A stretch of DNA of 64,000 bases from Brachypterus glaber (GCA_958510825.1 OY294049.1:1302001-1366000); one strand, 5' to 3'. Counted from the first letter of the stretch, positions 1-10,539 are shown. Made by a program: numbers and translations. The notes: a model not told the origin generated them from the sequence alone.

Positions 1-71
1 AATAAGCCCACAGGGGGCGCAGTGTTTGAGATACGAATTGAATTGGTATTCTATAGCTAATGTCGCCATTA

Positions 72-1182
72 CACTATGGGCCAGGTGGTCAGGTATGTTG
101 GCAAAAAGTCTTTTAACACGTTCGCTACCGAAAACCCACCTGGTGAGTCCATCCCCTAATATTCAATGCCGAGAGCCCGTCTGGCGGGCTCACTGTAGAC
201 TTGAATATAAGTAAAATTACATCGTTTTAAAGCTTAAACGTTCCTCTAAAAAATAAAATAAAACTTTTCTATATCTGCTGTAATCAAGGATAGTTAAAGT
301 ATGTATCTTACAGATATTAAGCCTTTTAATAATTTTTGAGATCAGGGCAATAGCGCGAAATATAAATTTGTTTTAATAGCTTTGCTGTGTTTTACATTAA
401 TTATAATTTTGTATTAGTAGGTACGGAATTTTAAAAGTGTTTTATCATTTCTTATATTTTTATAGATGCATAAGTTAAATCAAATATAATTAGCTGAAAA
501 CAGTTTTTGTATGTTCAAATACTAAATACTTTTTCATAAGATTGCTAGTTACTTTAATAAATGACATTTTAGAAATACCCCGCAACGCAATCAACATAAA
601 CAAATTATATATCAACTTATTCCTTATGAGGTGCTCTTCAAAATGAGTTGGCACAATTTAGCAATTTTTTTTTTAGAAGTGTAATTTACCAATAAATAAT
701 AATAAATTTACAGTAAAGTAAGTAAGTTTCTTTAAACAGGTTATTTATGTATTTTTATGGTTATTGCTTTCCAATTTTATTCTTTTTTTTATTTGGAGAG
801 CTTTGGATTCGTGCAAAAATGTTAAATTTTGTTGCGTATTTTTGCGTTTTATGACGTTTTATGCCGATTAAAATCAGTTTTGAGCAAAAAAAATGTTGAT
901 CGATGGTTTGGCCGGTGGATGTGCCCGGGAAATCTTGTAAGCACGATAACTTAAGAATGCTTTAATCTAGAGACTTGAAACAGGTACGTTGGTAAAAGTT
1001 CCCGATTGGGATTGTTTTCGGTAAACATTTCGGCGGGGCAAAATTTTCAAAATTTGTATATGGGGGTTTTTAACATTGGATTCGATTTTAGCGGTGTTGT
1101 AAACCCCCAAATACCAATTTTTATGTTTGTTTGACACAAATCAGACCCTCTGCCAAAAAATCTGATCTCCTGGCCCATAGTG
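72..1182. mobile_element. Transib-like non-autonomous DNA transposon
   Basis: The termini are inverted repeats starting CACTATGGGCCAGG. The right end is the reverse complement of the same motif, and similarity continues inward through the TCAG and TTGGCA segments. The element is flanked by CATTA at 67-71 and 1183-1187, a 5-bp target duplication. A CACWATGG terminus with a 5-bp duplication is characteristic of the Transib superfamily, the relatives of RAG1. No transposase reading frame is visible inside, so it would be a non-autonomous copy. Other CACTA-like superfamilies have 2-3 bp duplications and fit less well. Confidence 0.6.
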
Positions 1183-1768
1183 CATTAGATGCAAGTTTTT
1201 ACGGACAAACAATGTTGAACTATACAAATATAGGGAATAAATAAATGGTCATAAAACATGTCTTCTTTTCTAATCTTCTCAAATTTTTTAGTTGTTAATC
1301 AAAGAAAAGATGGTCAATTTGTTAGTAGGCATTAACTCAATATAAAATCACCCCAAAATTGTGGGATAGGATTGCAGAAATATTAGTTTTTCAAGAGAGA
1401 AGCTGCTCCGAGCATTACTGCCAAAAATTTTGAAATAATACTTCTCATACATACTGTCAGAATTGTAGTATAGTATATTTAACTTCAAAATGCAGTAAGT
1501 GTAAACAAACGCACGTGACAACAACGGATTTAGTGACAGGGTAGGACTCGAAACAAAATATTTCTATATAACGGTCCATTGCAATGCATTGTACGCCTCT
1601 ACGCAAGTGCTCAGGTACTGACCTGGCTAATTTTCTACATCCCTACTCTCGCAACATTCTAGTGTTTTAACCAATGAAACCACGCGCCAGCTGCCGCGTG
1701 CGCGATTCTTTTATTTACTTCTACTTCATCTTGAAGTTGAATATACTATACGTATTATACAACTTTTT
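1183..1768. other. AT-rich non-coding stretch with 3' UTR signal
   Basis: No coding signal was seen on either strand. The part nearest 1768 is the presumed 3' UTR of the minus-strand terminal exon ending at 1769. Confidence 0.4.
1710..1715 (-). promoter_or_regulatory. Poly(A) signal AATAAA
   Basis: On the minus strand AATAAA lies about 54 nt after the TAA stop at 1769. That is the right distance and orientation for the glycosyltransferase terminal exon 2013-1769, and it supports that exon being a real 3' end. Confidence 0.5.
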
Positions 1769-2013
1769 TTATTGACAACTTTGCTTCTTTTTTTTCGCAA
1801 TCCTTGATATTGATGGCAGGACAAACGTGGAACAACTATCTACCAATTTGGCATCGTGTAACTGGGCGTACCATTCGTAAATTTCGGACGGTGAAAGATT
1901 ATGCAACGTAAATAATTTTTTTTTGTAACAAAAACTTAACTCTTTTGATCTGGAACCGAATTCGAACTTATCGTGATTATGTGGTACTATGTTCGCCTTG
2001 GCTGCACAAAGAC
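1769..2013 (-). CDS. GT31 beta-1,3-glycosyltransferase, terminal exon (second copy)
   Basis: Encodes the C-terminal 80 residues of a GT31 enzyme. It opens GLCAAKANI, the segment that directly follows the EDVY motif in beta-1,3-galactosyltransferases, and it contains conserved-type cysteines (SFCY, DSCSTF). It ends in a lysine-rich tail (AKKKKQSCQ) and TAA. The exon begins after a pyrimidine-rich acceptor (TTTAG) at 2014 and enters in phase 1, exactly the phase left by the exon at 8417-8269. A poly(A) signal follows. The nearer terminal exon for that gene is 5013-4778, so this one is an alternative last exon or the relic of a neighbouring paralogue. It has no stop or frameshift inside. The sequence differs strongly from the 5013-4778 copy after the first ten residues, which argues against a recent duplication. 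Confidence 0.75.
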
Positions 2014-2155
2014 CTAAAGTAAAAAAAAAAACGTTTAATTTTTTATTTATTTTGATTTATTTTATTTTTTCTTAAAAATAAACTTAGTTTAGGAGACTAC
2101 GAAAACGCGGAAGGAGGATTGTGCTGTTGTGTTTGTATGTATGTATACAGGCTTA

Positions 2156-2393
2156 GGGAAGGTTCAAGTCTTACGTAACGCAAATTGTACCAAAATTCAT
2201 ACACTTCATACCCCCTTTCTCGCGTTAATAAAGGCTGTAGATATTTTATGTTTTGGCTACCCTCCAAATAGGGTGTGTGTTAGGGGGGGTAACCAAAATA
2301 TAACATCTCTACAGCCTTTAATAACGCGGGAACCGGGGTATGAAGTGTATGAATTTTGGTACAATTTGCGTTACGTAACACTTCAACGTTCCC
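2156..2393. mobile_element. PIF/Harbinger-like MITE, long hairpin (family A)
   Basis: Near-perfect palindrome. The arms read GGGAAGGTTCAAG...TTACGTAACGC and back to GCGTTACGTAA...CTTCAACGTTCCC, with TTA on both sides. A GGG terminus with a 3-bp TTA duplication fits PIF/Harbinger. Relatives lie at 27022-27225 and 36117-36281. The apparent reading frame inside follows from the palindrome. Confidence 0.6.
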
Positions 2394-2414
2394 TTATTCA
2401 AAAATTAGTTCGGA

Positions 2415-2700
2415 AATTTAAGGGGTAATTCTACGTTAAAAAATATGAAAAAGTGTTCCTATAAAGGTTGGTTCCGGAAATAAGCCCTAAGGGAGATAAG
2501 ACCCTCCTAAGGGTACATCTAAAAAGTAATTTTTATTTCATATCTCTAGAACCCTATGAACCACAGTAATGAATTTTTGCACACGCCTAAACATTGATTA
2601 AGGTTTTCATTTTATGCGATTTTTATTTGGTAATTTTAACCAGAGGCGTAAAAAACGGGGGAGGGGGTGAGGTCACTTTTTTGTCCCAAACTTTGTTATC
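2415..2700. repeat. Truncated copy of the 'TTCTAC/TCCGGAAAT' TIR element
   Basis: Matches one arm of the elements at 37165-37880, 34493-34860 and 45643-46688: a GATTCTAC-like block, AAAGGTTGGT, then AAGCCCTAAGGGAG. Only one arm is present. Confidence 0.5.
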
Positions 2701-3505
2701 TGTAGATTTTATGACATTTTCTCATTCTTTTAAAAATCGTTACGATGGTATACATCAAACTTTAATTTTATAAATATGACAAATGATAATTTTTATTGTC
2801 ATTTACATATTCCGAATTTAAAGTTTATATCTCAATTCGTTCAAAAGTACCATTTAAAAGAATAATCCTGTATATCTTCCCATGTATTTTTAGCGGTTTT
2901 CAACTGTTTTTTGGGGTTATTTTGAAACGCTGACCTGATTGGTCAAAATTGACATCGGATTCGTGCTCAGCGGCCAAAAATACATGGGAATGTATAAGTC
3001 GCACCTCTGGCACAGAAGATATTTTTTTATGTGCCTGTATAATCTACCCGGTATTTTTTGATAATCTTATTTTGCCACAATTTGTGAAGAAACATTTTTC
3101 CCGTCTGTCGGTCTTTGGACTTATGACCATCCATACCATACCATTTTAGGTGCCCAAAAAGGTGGTTTTGGGCGGTTAATGTGTTTAAATAGCGTGAATT
3201 TAGGGTATTTATAGTCGAAAAATCGAACAGGTGTTTGTTTTGTTTTTTTACAGGTATTAAAAAAAATAGGATAAAGTCTTCTCAGTGAGGCTTTTACTCA
3301 ACGGAAACAAATTTAGCTTTGCTTTAGTTTTTCAAAATTTTAAATTTCCTGTATTGGAATCGATTTATTTATTATACTATTCACAGCGCTGTAGTTTCTA
3401 ATTTCACAAAATCGCAAAAAATGTCCTAGGCAAAAAATCTTGAAAAGAAATCTATTTCATGAAAAAATATAAAACTCTGAAAATGTCCGTGCGTTCGTCT
3501 GATGT

Positions 3506-3885
3506 CCAATTCCAACTCCAATAATGGAATTTTCCATAGGATAGTTTTCCAGCTCAATCTAATATAATTTTTGGCCCACGCAAAACCGTCTCACTCTGTA
3601 GTGATATTTGCGCAGACGCCAACTTATAAAAAAATTTTCTTTAAAATTTATAAAAAAATTGACTTTACATGTTCAACAATTCCACGTTAAAATTTAACAT
3701 CACAAAATAAAAAAAACATAAATATTCACGATTCACTTAAAACTTTACTATTAAAGTAATATTTTCACGAAACAACATAAAATAAATCAAGTCCTGTGCA
3801 TATCTACGATAGCAAGGCTGATGCAGGAGTAAATCCGCCTAAGCGGCCACATCCGTCTCTTACAAAGAACATGCTGCAACTGTTC
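3506..3885. repeat. Dispersed repeat, direct copy at 59155-59535
   Basis: The two segments share long blocks in the same orientation, for example GGATAGTTT-CCAGCTCAATC, CGTCTCACTCTGT, CGCAGACGCCAACTTATAAA and TCCGCCTAAGCGGCCACA. No coding capacity. Type unknown. Confidence 0.65.
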
Positions 3886-3951
3886 GTCTGATGTCACGTT
3901 TTTGTGTACAGGATAACTCAAGAACGAATAATCCGATCGACTAGAAATTTT

Positions 3952-4487
3952 GGCAGACTAACATCTCTACTCTAAATTTCTCTACTCTCTAACATCCCTA
4001 CTCTATAACATCCCTACTCCACAACAACTCTACTCCGTAACATCTCTACTCCATAACATCTCTACTCCGTAACAACTCTACTCCACACTATAGACACTCG
4101 ATTAGCCACTTGTCTTAACTCAAAAAAAATATTTGTCATGCTAAGTCACTGTCAAAAATGAATTCAGTTTATTAATTACTTACATATTAGTGCATGTTAA
4201 GAGTACGCGGTCATTGTTGCTTTTAGAATAATTCATTTATGATTGTTCTAGATTTACATTTAAAGATAAACGTTTTCTAGGAAAAAAATAAAATAATCTA
4301 GAAGAAGAAGATTCTTTGTTCTTTGAACTGCTCATTTATTATTAAGTGGCTAATAGAGTGCATATAGTGTGGAGTAGAGTTGTTACGGAGTAGAGATGTT
4401 ATGGAGTAGAGATGTTACGGAGTAGAGTTGTTGTGGAGTAGGGATGTTAGGGAGTAGAGAAATTTAGAGTAGAGATGTTAGTCTGCC
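3952..4487. mobile_element. Foldback element with minisatellite arms, copy 1
   Basis: Perfect terminal inverted repeats (GGCAGACTAACATC) are flanked on both sides by GAAATTTT (3944-3951 and 4488-4495), an 8-bp target duplication. Each arm is a run of a roughly 16-bp unit of the form ACATCTCTACTCCRTA, some with ACAACTCTACTCC. The core between the arms is about 250 bp and has no reading frame. It interrupts a dispersed repeat whose uninterrupted relatives are at about 10900 and 55190. The 8-bp duplication suggests hAT or P-type mobilisation, and the structure resembles Drosophila FB elements. Confidence 0.8.
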
Positions 4488-4642
4488 GAAATTTTCAGGA
4501 AAAATTAAGTTTTATGAGAGGAAACCCCTATTTTTTTTTAAAGTAATCCTCCCAAAAAGTTATGGGGGGTTAAACTTAAAAAAAAAAACGAAAAAAGCTG
4601 AAAGAAAACTCCGATTAACGTCACTTTTTCAGGATTTTTTTT

Positions 4643-4648
4643 TTTATT
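4643..4648 (-). promoter_or_regulatory. Possible poly(A) signal AATAAA
   Basis: A minus-strand AATAAA lies about 130 nt after the stop of the exon 5013-4778. It sits in AT-rich repeat sequence, so the assignment is weak. Confidence 0.3.
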
Positions 4649-4777
4649 ATAAGGATCAATTCTTTTAATTTTGAAAGTAATCCCCTCAAAAAACAAAACA
4701 AAATTTTTGTGAACTTTAAAACTAGTCATAGAAAAAATGACAGTTATCTTATTTATAAGGAAATACAATTCATCTCA

Positions 4778-5013
4778 CTAATAATTAGAACATTCTGTCT
4801 TCTTTTCTGGCAATTTCAAAGGGCTCAGTGTAGAACAATTCGCACTCAATTTCGGATCAACTAATTTGTCATACATTTTAAAAATGTGATTTGCTGTATA
4901 ACTATGTAAAATGCTTCGCTCTCTTATTTCACAAAACGTTAAATTCTTTGTTTTTGTATGATCAAGAGTTTCGCAATATTTTCCTGCTATCTTCGCTTTA
5001 GTCGCACAAAGTC
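4778..5013 (-). CDS. GT31 beta-1,3-glycosyltransferase, exon 5 (C-terminus)
   Basis: Last exon of the complete minus-strand gene model. It starts after a CAG acceptor at 5014 and is read in phase 1, so the first codon is split with the final G of the exon at 8269 to give GLCATKAKI, the conserved segment after EDVY. 77 further residues follow, including cysteines in LTFCEIRE and ANCSTLS, and TAG ends the exon. Together with the four upstream exons it completes 1005 coding bases (334 aa), the normal size for an insect GT31 type II Golgi enzyme. Such enzymes transfer galactose or N-acetylhexosamine in beta-1,3 linkage from a UDP-sugar in the Golgi lumen; the acceptor cannot be told from sequence. 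A second candidate last exon lies further 3' at 2013-1769. Confidence 0.85.
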
Positions 5014-5269
5014 CTGAAGAGAATTTGATTTTTAGTTTCTGAACCAACAATTAAAGATTTTTAAATAATTACCTAAATAAACAAAAATCGTAAACATGTT
5101 AAATATTTAGAATTGCTTATATTATCAAATACGGTTAAACAAACATGAAAAATATAAAGGTAGGTTTTTGTAATTTTATTGCTTTTGCGAAAGAGTAAAA
5201 AAAGCATTCTTAGACTAATATGTTTTTAAACCCAGCATAAATAAAATACACTACCCAGTAAAAGAGCTT

Positions 5270-5760
5270 TCCCATTCTTTACCTCCACGAGTAAAATGGA
5301 TTTTTTATTATCAGATTCACTTTTAGCAACCTTAAAAATATACCAGTTTTTACGAAAACTACCCCCCGCCTCTTAGGGGTTGGAATTAGATTTTTTATTA
5401 TCAGATTCTCTTTCAGCAACCTTAAAAACCCCAATATACCAATTTTCACAAAAACTACCCCCCAACCCTCAAGGGGTGAAATTAGAAAAATACCAATTTT
5501 CACAAAAACTACCCCCACCCCTCAGGGGGTGGATTTAGATTTTTTTATTATCAGATTCACTTTCAGCATCCTCAAAAAGTCCAATATACCAGTTTTTACG
5601 AAAACTACCCCCCACCTCTCAGGGGGTGAAATTAGAAAAAAATATTATGATTCATATTCGTCGATCCCAAAAACCCCTATATACCAATTTTTACGAAAAT
5701 ATTGAAAATATTTAAAAAAAATTACCCCCTCACCCCTCCGTCAGGACGCAGGACTGCGTT
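5270..5760. repeat. Degenerate tandem repeat, about 100-120 bp units
   Basis: Repeated blocks TTTTTTATTATCAGATTC, CAGCAACCTTAAAAA, ATACCA-TTTTTACGAAAAC and CTACCCCC..CCTC-AGGGG occur about four times. An inverted, shorter block is at 7860-8175, and fragments at about 1060 share the TATATGGGGGTTTTT motif. The apparent minus-strand reading frame with repeated GVVFVKIGIF is a translation of this repeat and not a gene. Confidence 0.7.
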
Positions 5761-6015
5761 ATTTCAGGTTTTTCCTTTTCACGCCAACTGATTGAACAGT
5801 TGGGTTTAAAATAAAAAAGAATTTAATTTACAAACTCAACATTCAATAGAAAATTTCTTTAAAGGAAAATCTACCTAAAAAGTATATAAATTTAAATTAG
5901 ATTAAATTTTATCAGATATGCCTTGGAAGTAACAATTTCCCTTCATATTGACATTTTTCATTTTTGTGGTCTTGTTCTGAAGTTAAACTTGAATATTATT
6001 TTAGTTTTTTTAAAA

Positions 6016-6996
6016 ATGTTGAATAAATTACTATTTTTATTTATTTTTTGCGTACAGTTTGCGAATGCGGAAAAAGTGGATATGATTTTATTGTACGGTG
6101 AACTACAAAATAATTCCAGATTAGCGCAAAGAGTTTATAGCCAAAGATATCCAGAGCGCTAATAAAGAACTTAAGCAAATATGGTTCGTTTGAGAAGCAA
6201 AAAAGAAACAGAAAAAAAAAGGATTATAAATGACGAAAACACAGCTGTGGTTTTGGGCGATATTGAAGAAAATGTTCATACATCAATTTCGGGTATACAT
6301 TTGGACAACAACATTTCATGCACATCAGTTCGAAGAATTCTTAGAAGAAATAAATAACACCCTTTTAAAATAATATTAGTTCAAGAACTATGGCAGAACG
6401 ATTATGTAGTTATATTAAATTTTATCGCCTGCATGGCAGTTTTAAGAGCAGGTAATCCTAACTTTCTGCAAGAGGTTATGTGGACAGATGAAAGTAATTT
6501 TGGAAACGACGGTCAAGTAAATCGGCATAATTGCCATTACTGGAGCGACAGAAACCCCAAATGGACGCGAGAAAGGAGCCACCAAAGGAGATTTAGCACC
6601 AATGTTTGGTGTGGCATTATAGGAGGTTTACTAATTGGTCCATACTTTTTCCAGGGTATTTTAAATGGTGAAAGGTACTTAATTTTTTTGAAAAATCACT
6701 TGCCTGGACTATTAGAGGAGGTACCTCTAGCTGTCAGAAACCGTATGTGGTTTCAACAGGACGGGGCTCCTCCTCATAATTCAGCGGAGGTAACGGAATT
6801 TTTAAGTAATACTTATGGAAAGGTTCGGACCCACTCGCTGGCCTGCTAGATCTCCAGACCTGACCCCAAACGTTTTTTTTTTGTGGGGATACTTAAAAAA
6901 TAAAGTATTCGAAACCCCAGTTCAGGACTTAAACAAACTTCAAAATCGAATTCCTGATGGATTCAATAAGAAGACACGTACTCCTGAGGACCACTA
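6016..6996 (+). pseudogene. Decayed DUF4817/DDE-type transposase
   Basis: Broken transposase on the plus strand. The N-terminal piece (EKVDMILLYGE, NNSRLAQRVYSQRYPER) resembles the DUF4817 helix-turn-helix domain found before Tc1/mariner-related catalytic domains in insect transposons. After several stops, the catalytic part resumes at 6433 with WTDESNF (first Asp), WFQQDGAPPH (second Asp) and, after a frameshift near 6820, WPARSPDLTPNVFFLWGYLK (third Asp). So a D-D-D catalytic triad is recognisable but the gene cannot be translated. It lies between exon 5 and exon 4 of the glycosyltransferase gene, in antisense orientation, so it is an intronic insertion. Length and order fit one original transposase of roughly 350-450 residues. 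Confidence 0.75.
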
Positions 6997-7093
6997 ATGG
7001 GGAATTAATTCGGCGGTATAATTTCTGTATTGCTCAAAATGATCATAATTTTGAGCAATATTTAAATTAGGATGTTTTATTGTTAATAATAAT

Positions 7094-7324
7094 TTAATTT
7101 GTAATAAGTACAATAGCACCCAAAACCACAGCTGTATTTTGGTCATTTGTAATCCTTTTTTTGTCTGTTTTTTTTTTTGGTTTCCTAAACGAACCATATT
7201 TGTTTAAGTTCTTTATTATCGTGGAAAATGTTTTGTAGTTTAGAATACGCCGCTCTTGGTATCTTTGACTAAAAACTCTTTGCGCTAATCTGGAATTATT
7301 TTGTTCACCATACAAAAAAACCAT
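7094..7324 (-). pseudogene. Inverted second copy of the transposase N-terminus
   Basis: The minus strand encodes LYGEQNNSRLAQRVFSQRY and then KPKKKTDKKRITNDQNTAVV, the same DUF4817-type segment that starts the plus-strand pseudogene at about 6064. The two N-terminal regions therefore face each other across the catalytic remnant. This is either an inverted-duplication derivative or a second element inserted tail to tail. It is better preserved than the plus copy, with fewer stops. Confidence 0.65.
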
Positions 7325-7859
7325 ATCTAGTTGTTATTATTTCACTTATATTATTAATTGATTTTTTGTTTTGATTTCCGTAATTCTTTACTGCAATTAT
7401 ATTTTTAATAAATAAGTATTTAAATTAGTTTTTAGTGGCCTGTTTTTAATACCAAGATTCAATTAAATAAATTAAAATTTATGAATCAGTGATTTAAAGC
7501 TTTTAAGATGGAAAGTGCATAAAATATAATATATTATCTGAAATTAATTAGGATTTATACCTAGGATGTTTTGGTAATAAAATAAGCATTTATATTGCTT
7601 ATCAATAAAAATAAATCAACTAAAGGTAAGCTTCACAAATTAAAAACACATTTTGCAAAAATATAACATTTATTAAGATGTCAGTAACTGTCAGTTTCTT
7701 TTTTCCATAGTAACCAAGTGATAATTGCCTATGTGCAAAAATTATCAGATTCATTTTGATCTGATTGGTCAAGAAACTAAAAATGCAAGGTTTTGATTGG
7801 CCTTTTCATAATTAAATTTTTTATTTCCATTAAAAATATGTTTTGGTGAACATTGGAGT

Positions 7860-8175
7860 GCAGCAAGGGGGGAAAATAGATTTTTTTTTAGAAAAATTTG
7901 AAAATTGCTATATAGGAGTTTTTTAGGTTACTGAAACTGAATTTGATAATAAAACTTTTCTAACTCCACCCCCGAGGGGGTAAGGGGGTAAATATTTTTA
8001 AATATTTTCAATATTTTATTCAAAATTGGTATACAGGGGTTTTTGGGGTCGACGAATATGAATTTGATTTTTTTTCTAATTTCACCCCCTGTGGGGTGGG
8101 GGTAGTTTTTGTGAAAACTGGTATATTGGGGTTTTTGAGGTTGCTGAAAGTGAATCTGATAATAAAAAGTTGCAA
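7860..8175. repeat. Inverted block of the 5270-5760 repeat
   Basis: Contains the reverse complement of the same units: CCCCCGAGGGGGT, TTGGTATACAGGGGTTTTTGG and GAAAGTGAATCTGATAATAAAA. It lies in opposite orientation to 5270-5760, with the decayed transposon between them. The pair may mark the ends of one larger composite element. Confidence 0.55.
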
Positions 8176-8268
8176 GGTTTTACGGTAGTGTCACCTCATA
8201 AAAATTTTGTGAACTTTTAAGCATGGCCGCCGTTAATACTTTTAATACTTTTAAAAGGCGTAAATTAC

Positions 8269-8417
8269 CTGTAATATAGACATCTTCTAAATGAAATATT
8301 GGTGTGTCAATGGCTGCTTTGTATAGTTTAACAGCTACATCTGCAGACATTACGTAAGCAGGTCCAGATATATAGTCTGGATACTTTTTCTTCGGATACA
8401 TATACTTTGGAGCGTAC
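8269..8417 (-). CDS. GT31 beta-1,3-glycosyltransferase, exon 4 (EDVY motif)
   Basis: Internal exon between a TTTTTAG acceptor at 8418 and a CAG|GTAATT donor after 8269. Entry is in phase 2, so the W of SKW/NKW spans the junction, and exit is in phase 1. It reads YAPKYMYPKKKYPDYISG, then AYVMSADVAVKLYKAA and FHLEDVYITG. The YP-x-YxSG block, YVMS and EDVY are the hallmark C-terminal motifs of the GT31 galactosyltransferase fold; the Asp/Glu of EDVY is the presumed catalytic-base region in this family. It is the only exon 4 I could find in the window, although there are two sets of exons 1-3 and two terminal exons. Flanking intron boundaries are phase-compatible with all of them. Confidence 0.9.
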
Positions 8418-8446
8418 CTAAAAATTCAAATGTAATTAGTCGGTAA

Positions 8447-9292
8447 GTAAGGTGATGTCCATAAAGTATGTCACGCCTAAAAGCCCCCTCCATCCAGGAG
8501 TTTTTGACACTGTGAAGTCTAGAGCAATTTGATATCACAACCACAGAAGGGTACCATTGAGATTGAAATTTGTGGCAATATTGACAAAAATTGAAAGGTC
8601 ATTTACGTCAACTGTATTGAAACTACATGGTATTGTAATTTTTATCAATATTGAATAGAATTTCAATGGTACACGTGAAAAGGCCTGAATAATACTTAGT
8701 TTACACTTGACATTTTAACCAACGAAAATGACGTTTTAATCATTCTATAAATCAAAACTCACAAGTTGTGTTATGAAATTTCTAATGACTGAAACGTGAC
8801 ATTTTATTGAAATGTCAAGTAAAGTTTGTGGAAATGTCATTTGTAAATTCGATTAAGAAATGTTTATAAGAGGTATTGGATAAAATGTTGTACACCACAC
8901 TGCCGTGCTAACTGAAAGGTCCTATCTACATAGGTTTAACATACACAGATAGGACCTTTCAGCTTAGGAAGGCAGCACACGTGATGTAAGTTACATTATT
9001 CATTCAAAAATTAACCCACTCGGCCCAAGGGCCTCATAGGTCAACTTTTTTTCGTGAATAATATCTTTCTTACCTCACTTGGTCTTATCTATTCAAATAA
9101 ATTTTGTGTGCTTTGAAAAAAGTTTTATCTAAAATGTGGAATATGTAATATATAAAACTGTTTTTTTGTCATATAAGAATTTAACGTGGCGTGACATAGT
9201 GGGAGGGGGTCAATGCCCGTGTGACACTTTGTGACAAGGGGGAGGGGGTTAAAAATTACAAAGATATTACAACATTATGGACGTCCCCTAAG
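8447..9292. mobile_element. TIR element with 'GTCCATAAAGTATGTCACGC' end
   Basis: The left end contains GATGTCCATAAAGTATGTCACGC and the right end has the inverted GGACGTCC with an internal GGCGTGACATAGTGGGAGGGGG block. An inner hairpin at 8905-8965 pairs GAAAGGTCCTATCTACAT with its complement. No transposase. It lies in the intron between exons 4 and 3. Confidence 0.45.
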
Positions 9293-9706
9293 ATCTATAT
9301 TTTTTATTTTATAAGCTTGTGTCTTTTTATTTTTTCTGTTTTTTTTTTCTCTTGTAATAACAATATAATAATATGAACTATATTTTGAAGCATAAATCAA
9401 AAAAGAACTTGTTCAGAAAAGATGGAGCTATAGCCCTATATATAGTTCGATTTAAGTTCACAACCGATTTTTAGGGCTGGGGCGCTCCACAGGGTGTTAT
9501 AAATTTCGGGAAAAAAACGTATTTTTACTATGGCACCCTGTATATCCCCAAAAGTAAACTTTGAATAAGATATTCTATTACAGTGTCATAACTGAGGGAT
9601 AAACCTATAATTAAAAAAAAAAAAATAAAATCAGACTAGAAAACCAATTTTGAAACTGTTCAATTTTAGTGGTGCATTAATTTTGACGCGAAGTGTACAA
9701 AATTAC

Positions 9707-9984
9707 CATTTATTTGATCTGTCTCTGATTGCCGATACTTTACACAATTTTCTACCCAGAAGTACATTCTTTGTATTATCTAGTTGGTTTAACATCCCAA
9801 TAGTGTTCGATAAATTCGTGTATACATCATCATCTACTTTCAAAATAAATTTCGCTGTTTTGGTGCAGTAATCTTTGGTTGCTTTCAAAACGGCCAGAGA
9901 TTTTAGAGTCAAGTTATTGTAAGTGTCCAGAAATTGTTCTTGAATTATGTCGCCATAGGAGTTTACTTCCAAATCTACGTCAAA
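9707..9984 (-). CDS. GT31 beta-1,3-glycosyltransferase, exon 3 (DDD motif)
   Basis: Internal exon with a CAG acceptor at 9985, phase 0 in and phase 2 out through ATG|GTAATT. It encodes the catalytic heart: YGDIIQEQFLDTYNNLTLKS (the conserved D-I-I-x-x-x-F-x-D-x-Y-x-N-L-T-L-K-T/S block), then FILKVDDDVYTNL with the DDD metal/UDP-sugar binding motif, and VLLGRKLC before the NKW end. All key residues are intact. The paralogous exon at 37127-36853 has the same boundaries and phases. Confidence 0.92.
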
Positions 9985-10097
9985 CTGAAAAAGATTATTA
10001 CACAAATAAAATGAACATTTTATTTTTTTCAAAACAAATAAACATTTTTGCTGCCCCAAATATTACCTTTGAAATCTTTATGTAAAATAAAATAAAT

Positions 10098-10331
10098 CGT
10101 TGATTGATAATATCAATCAACGATTAATTTTGTATATTATGATTAAAAATTTGTTTTGATCTTATTTTCTATGGATATCACTGTAAATAATTTTCATATT
10201 TTGGGGTCCCCTCCCGTTGATTGATAATATCAATCAAAGATTAATTTTGTATATTATGATTAAAAATTTGTTTTGATCTTATTTTCTATGGATATCACTG
10301 TAAATAATTTTCATATTTTGGGGTCCCCTCC
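10098..10331. repeat. Recent tandem duplication, 2 x 117 bp
   Basis: Two nearly identical units start at 10098 and 10215, each opening with a small hairpin (GTTGATTGATAATATCAATCAA) and ending TTTTGGGGTCCCCTCCC. Both are in the intron just upstream of exon 3. Very low divergence indicates a recent slippage or unequal event. Confidence 0.85.
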
Positions 10332-10539
10332 CCCATTCCGTCATTGAAAAAAATAATAATTTTTTTGTGTATTTTTTTAACCTTTTAGGTGGTTCCTAAA
10401 GGCCAAAATAAACATTTAAACCACCCTTTTACCCCCTCTAGCTCAAAGCGTTCTTAATTTAACGTGGATACAGATAGACAGACATATTTTTTTTGCTTAT
10501 TTTGAATTTTAAGCATGTAAAAAAGATGATTATCATTTT

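Noticed and set aside
5279..5518. Frame with repeated GVVFVKIGIF
   Set aside because: Translation of a degenerate tandem repeat, no start context and no family.
9650..10085. Plus-strand frames over exon 3 of the GT31 gene
   Set aside because: They are antisense to the conserved DDD exon; all protein motifs are on the minus strand.
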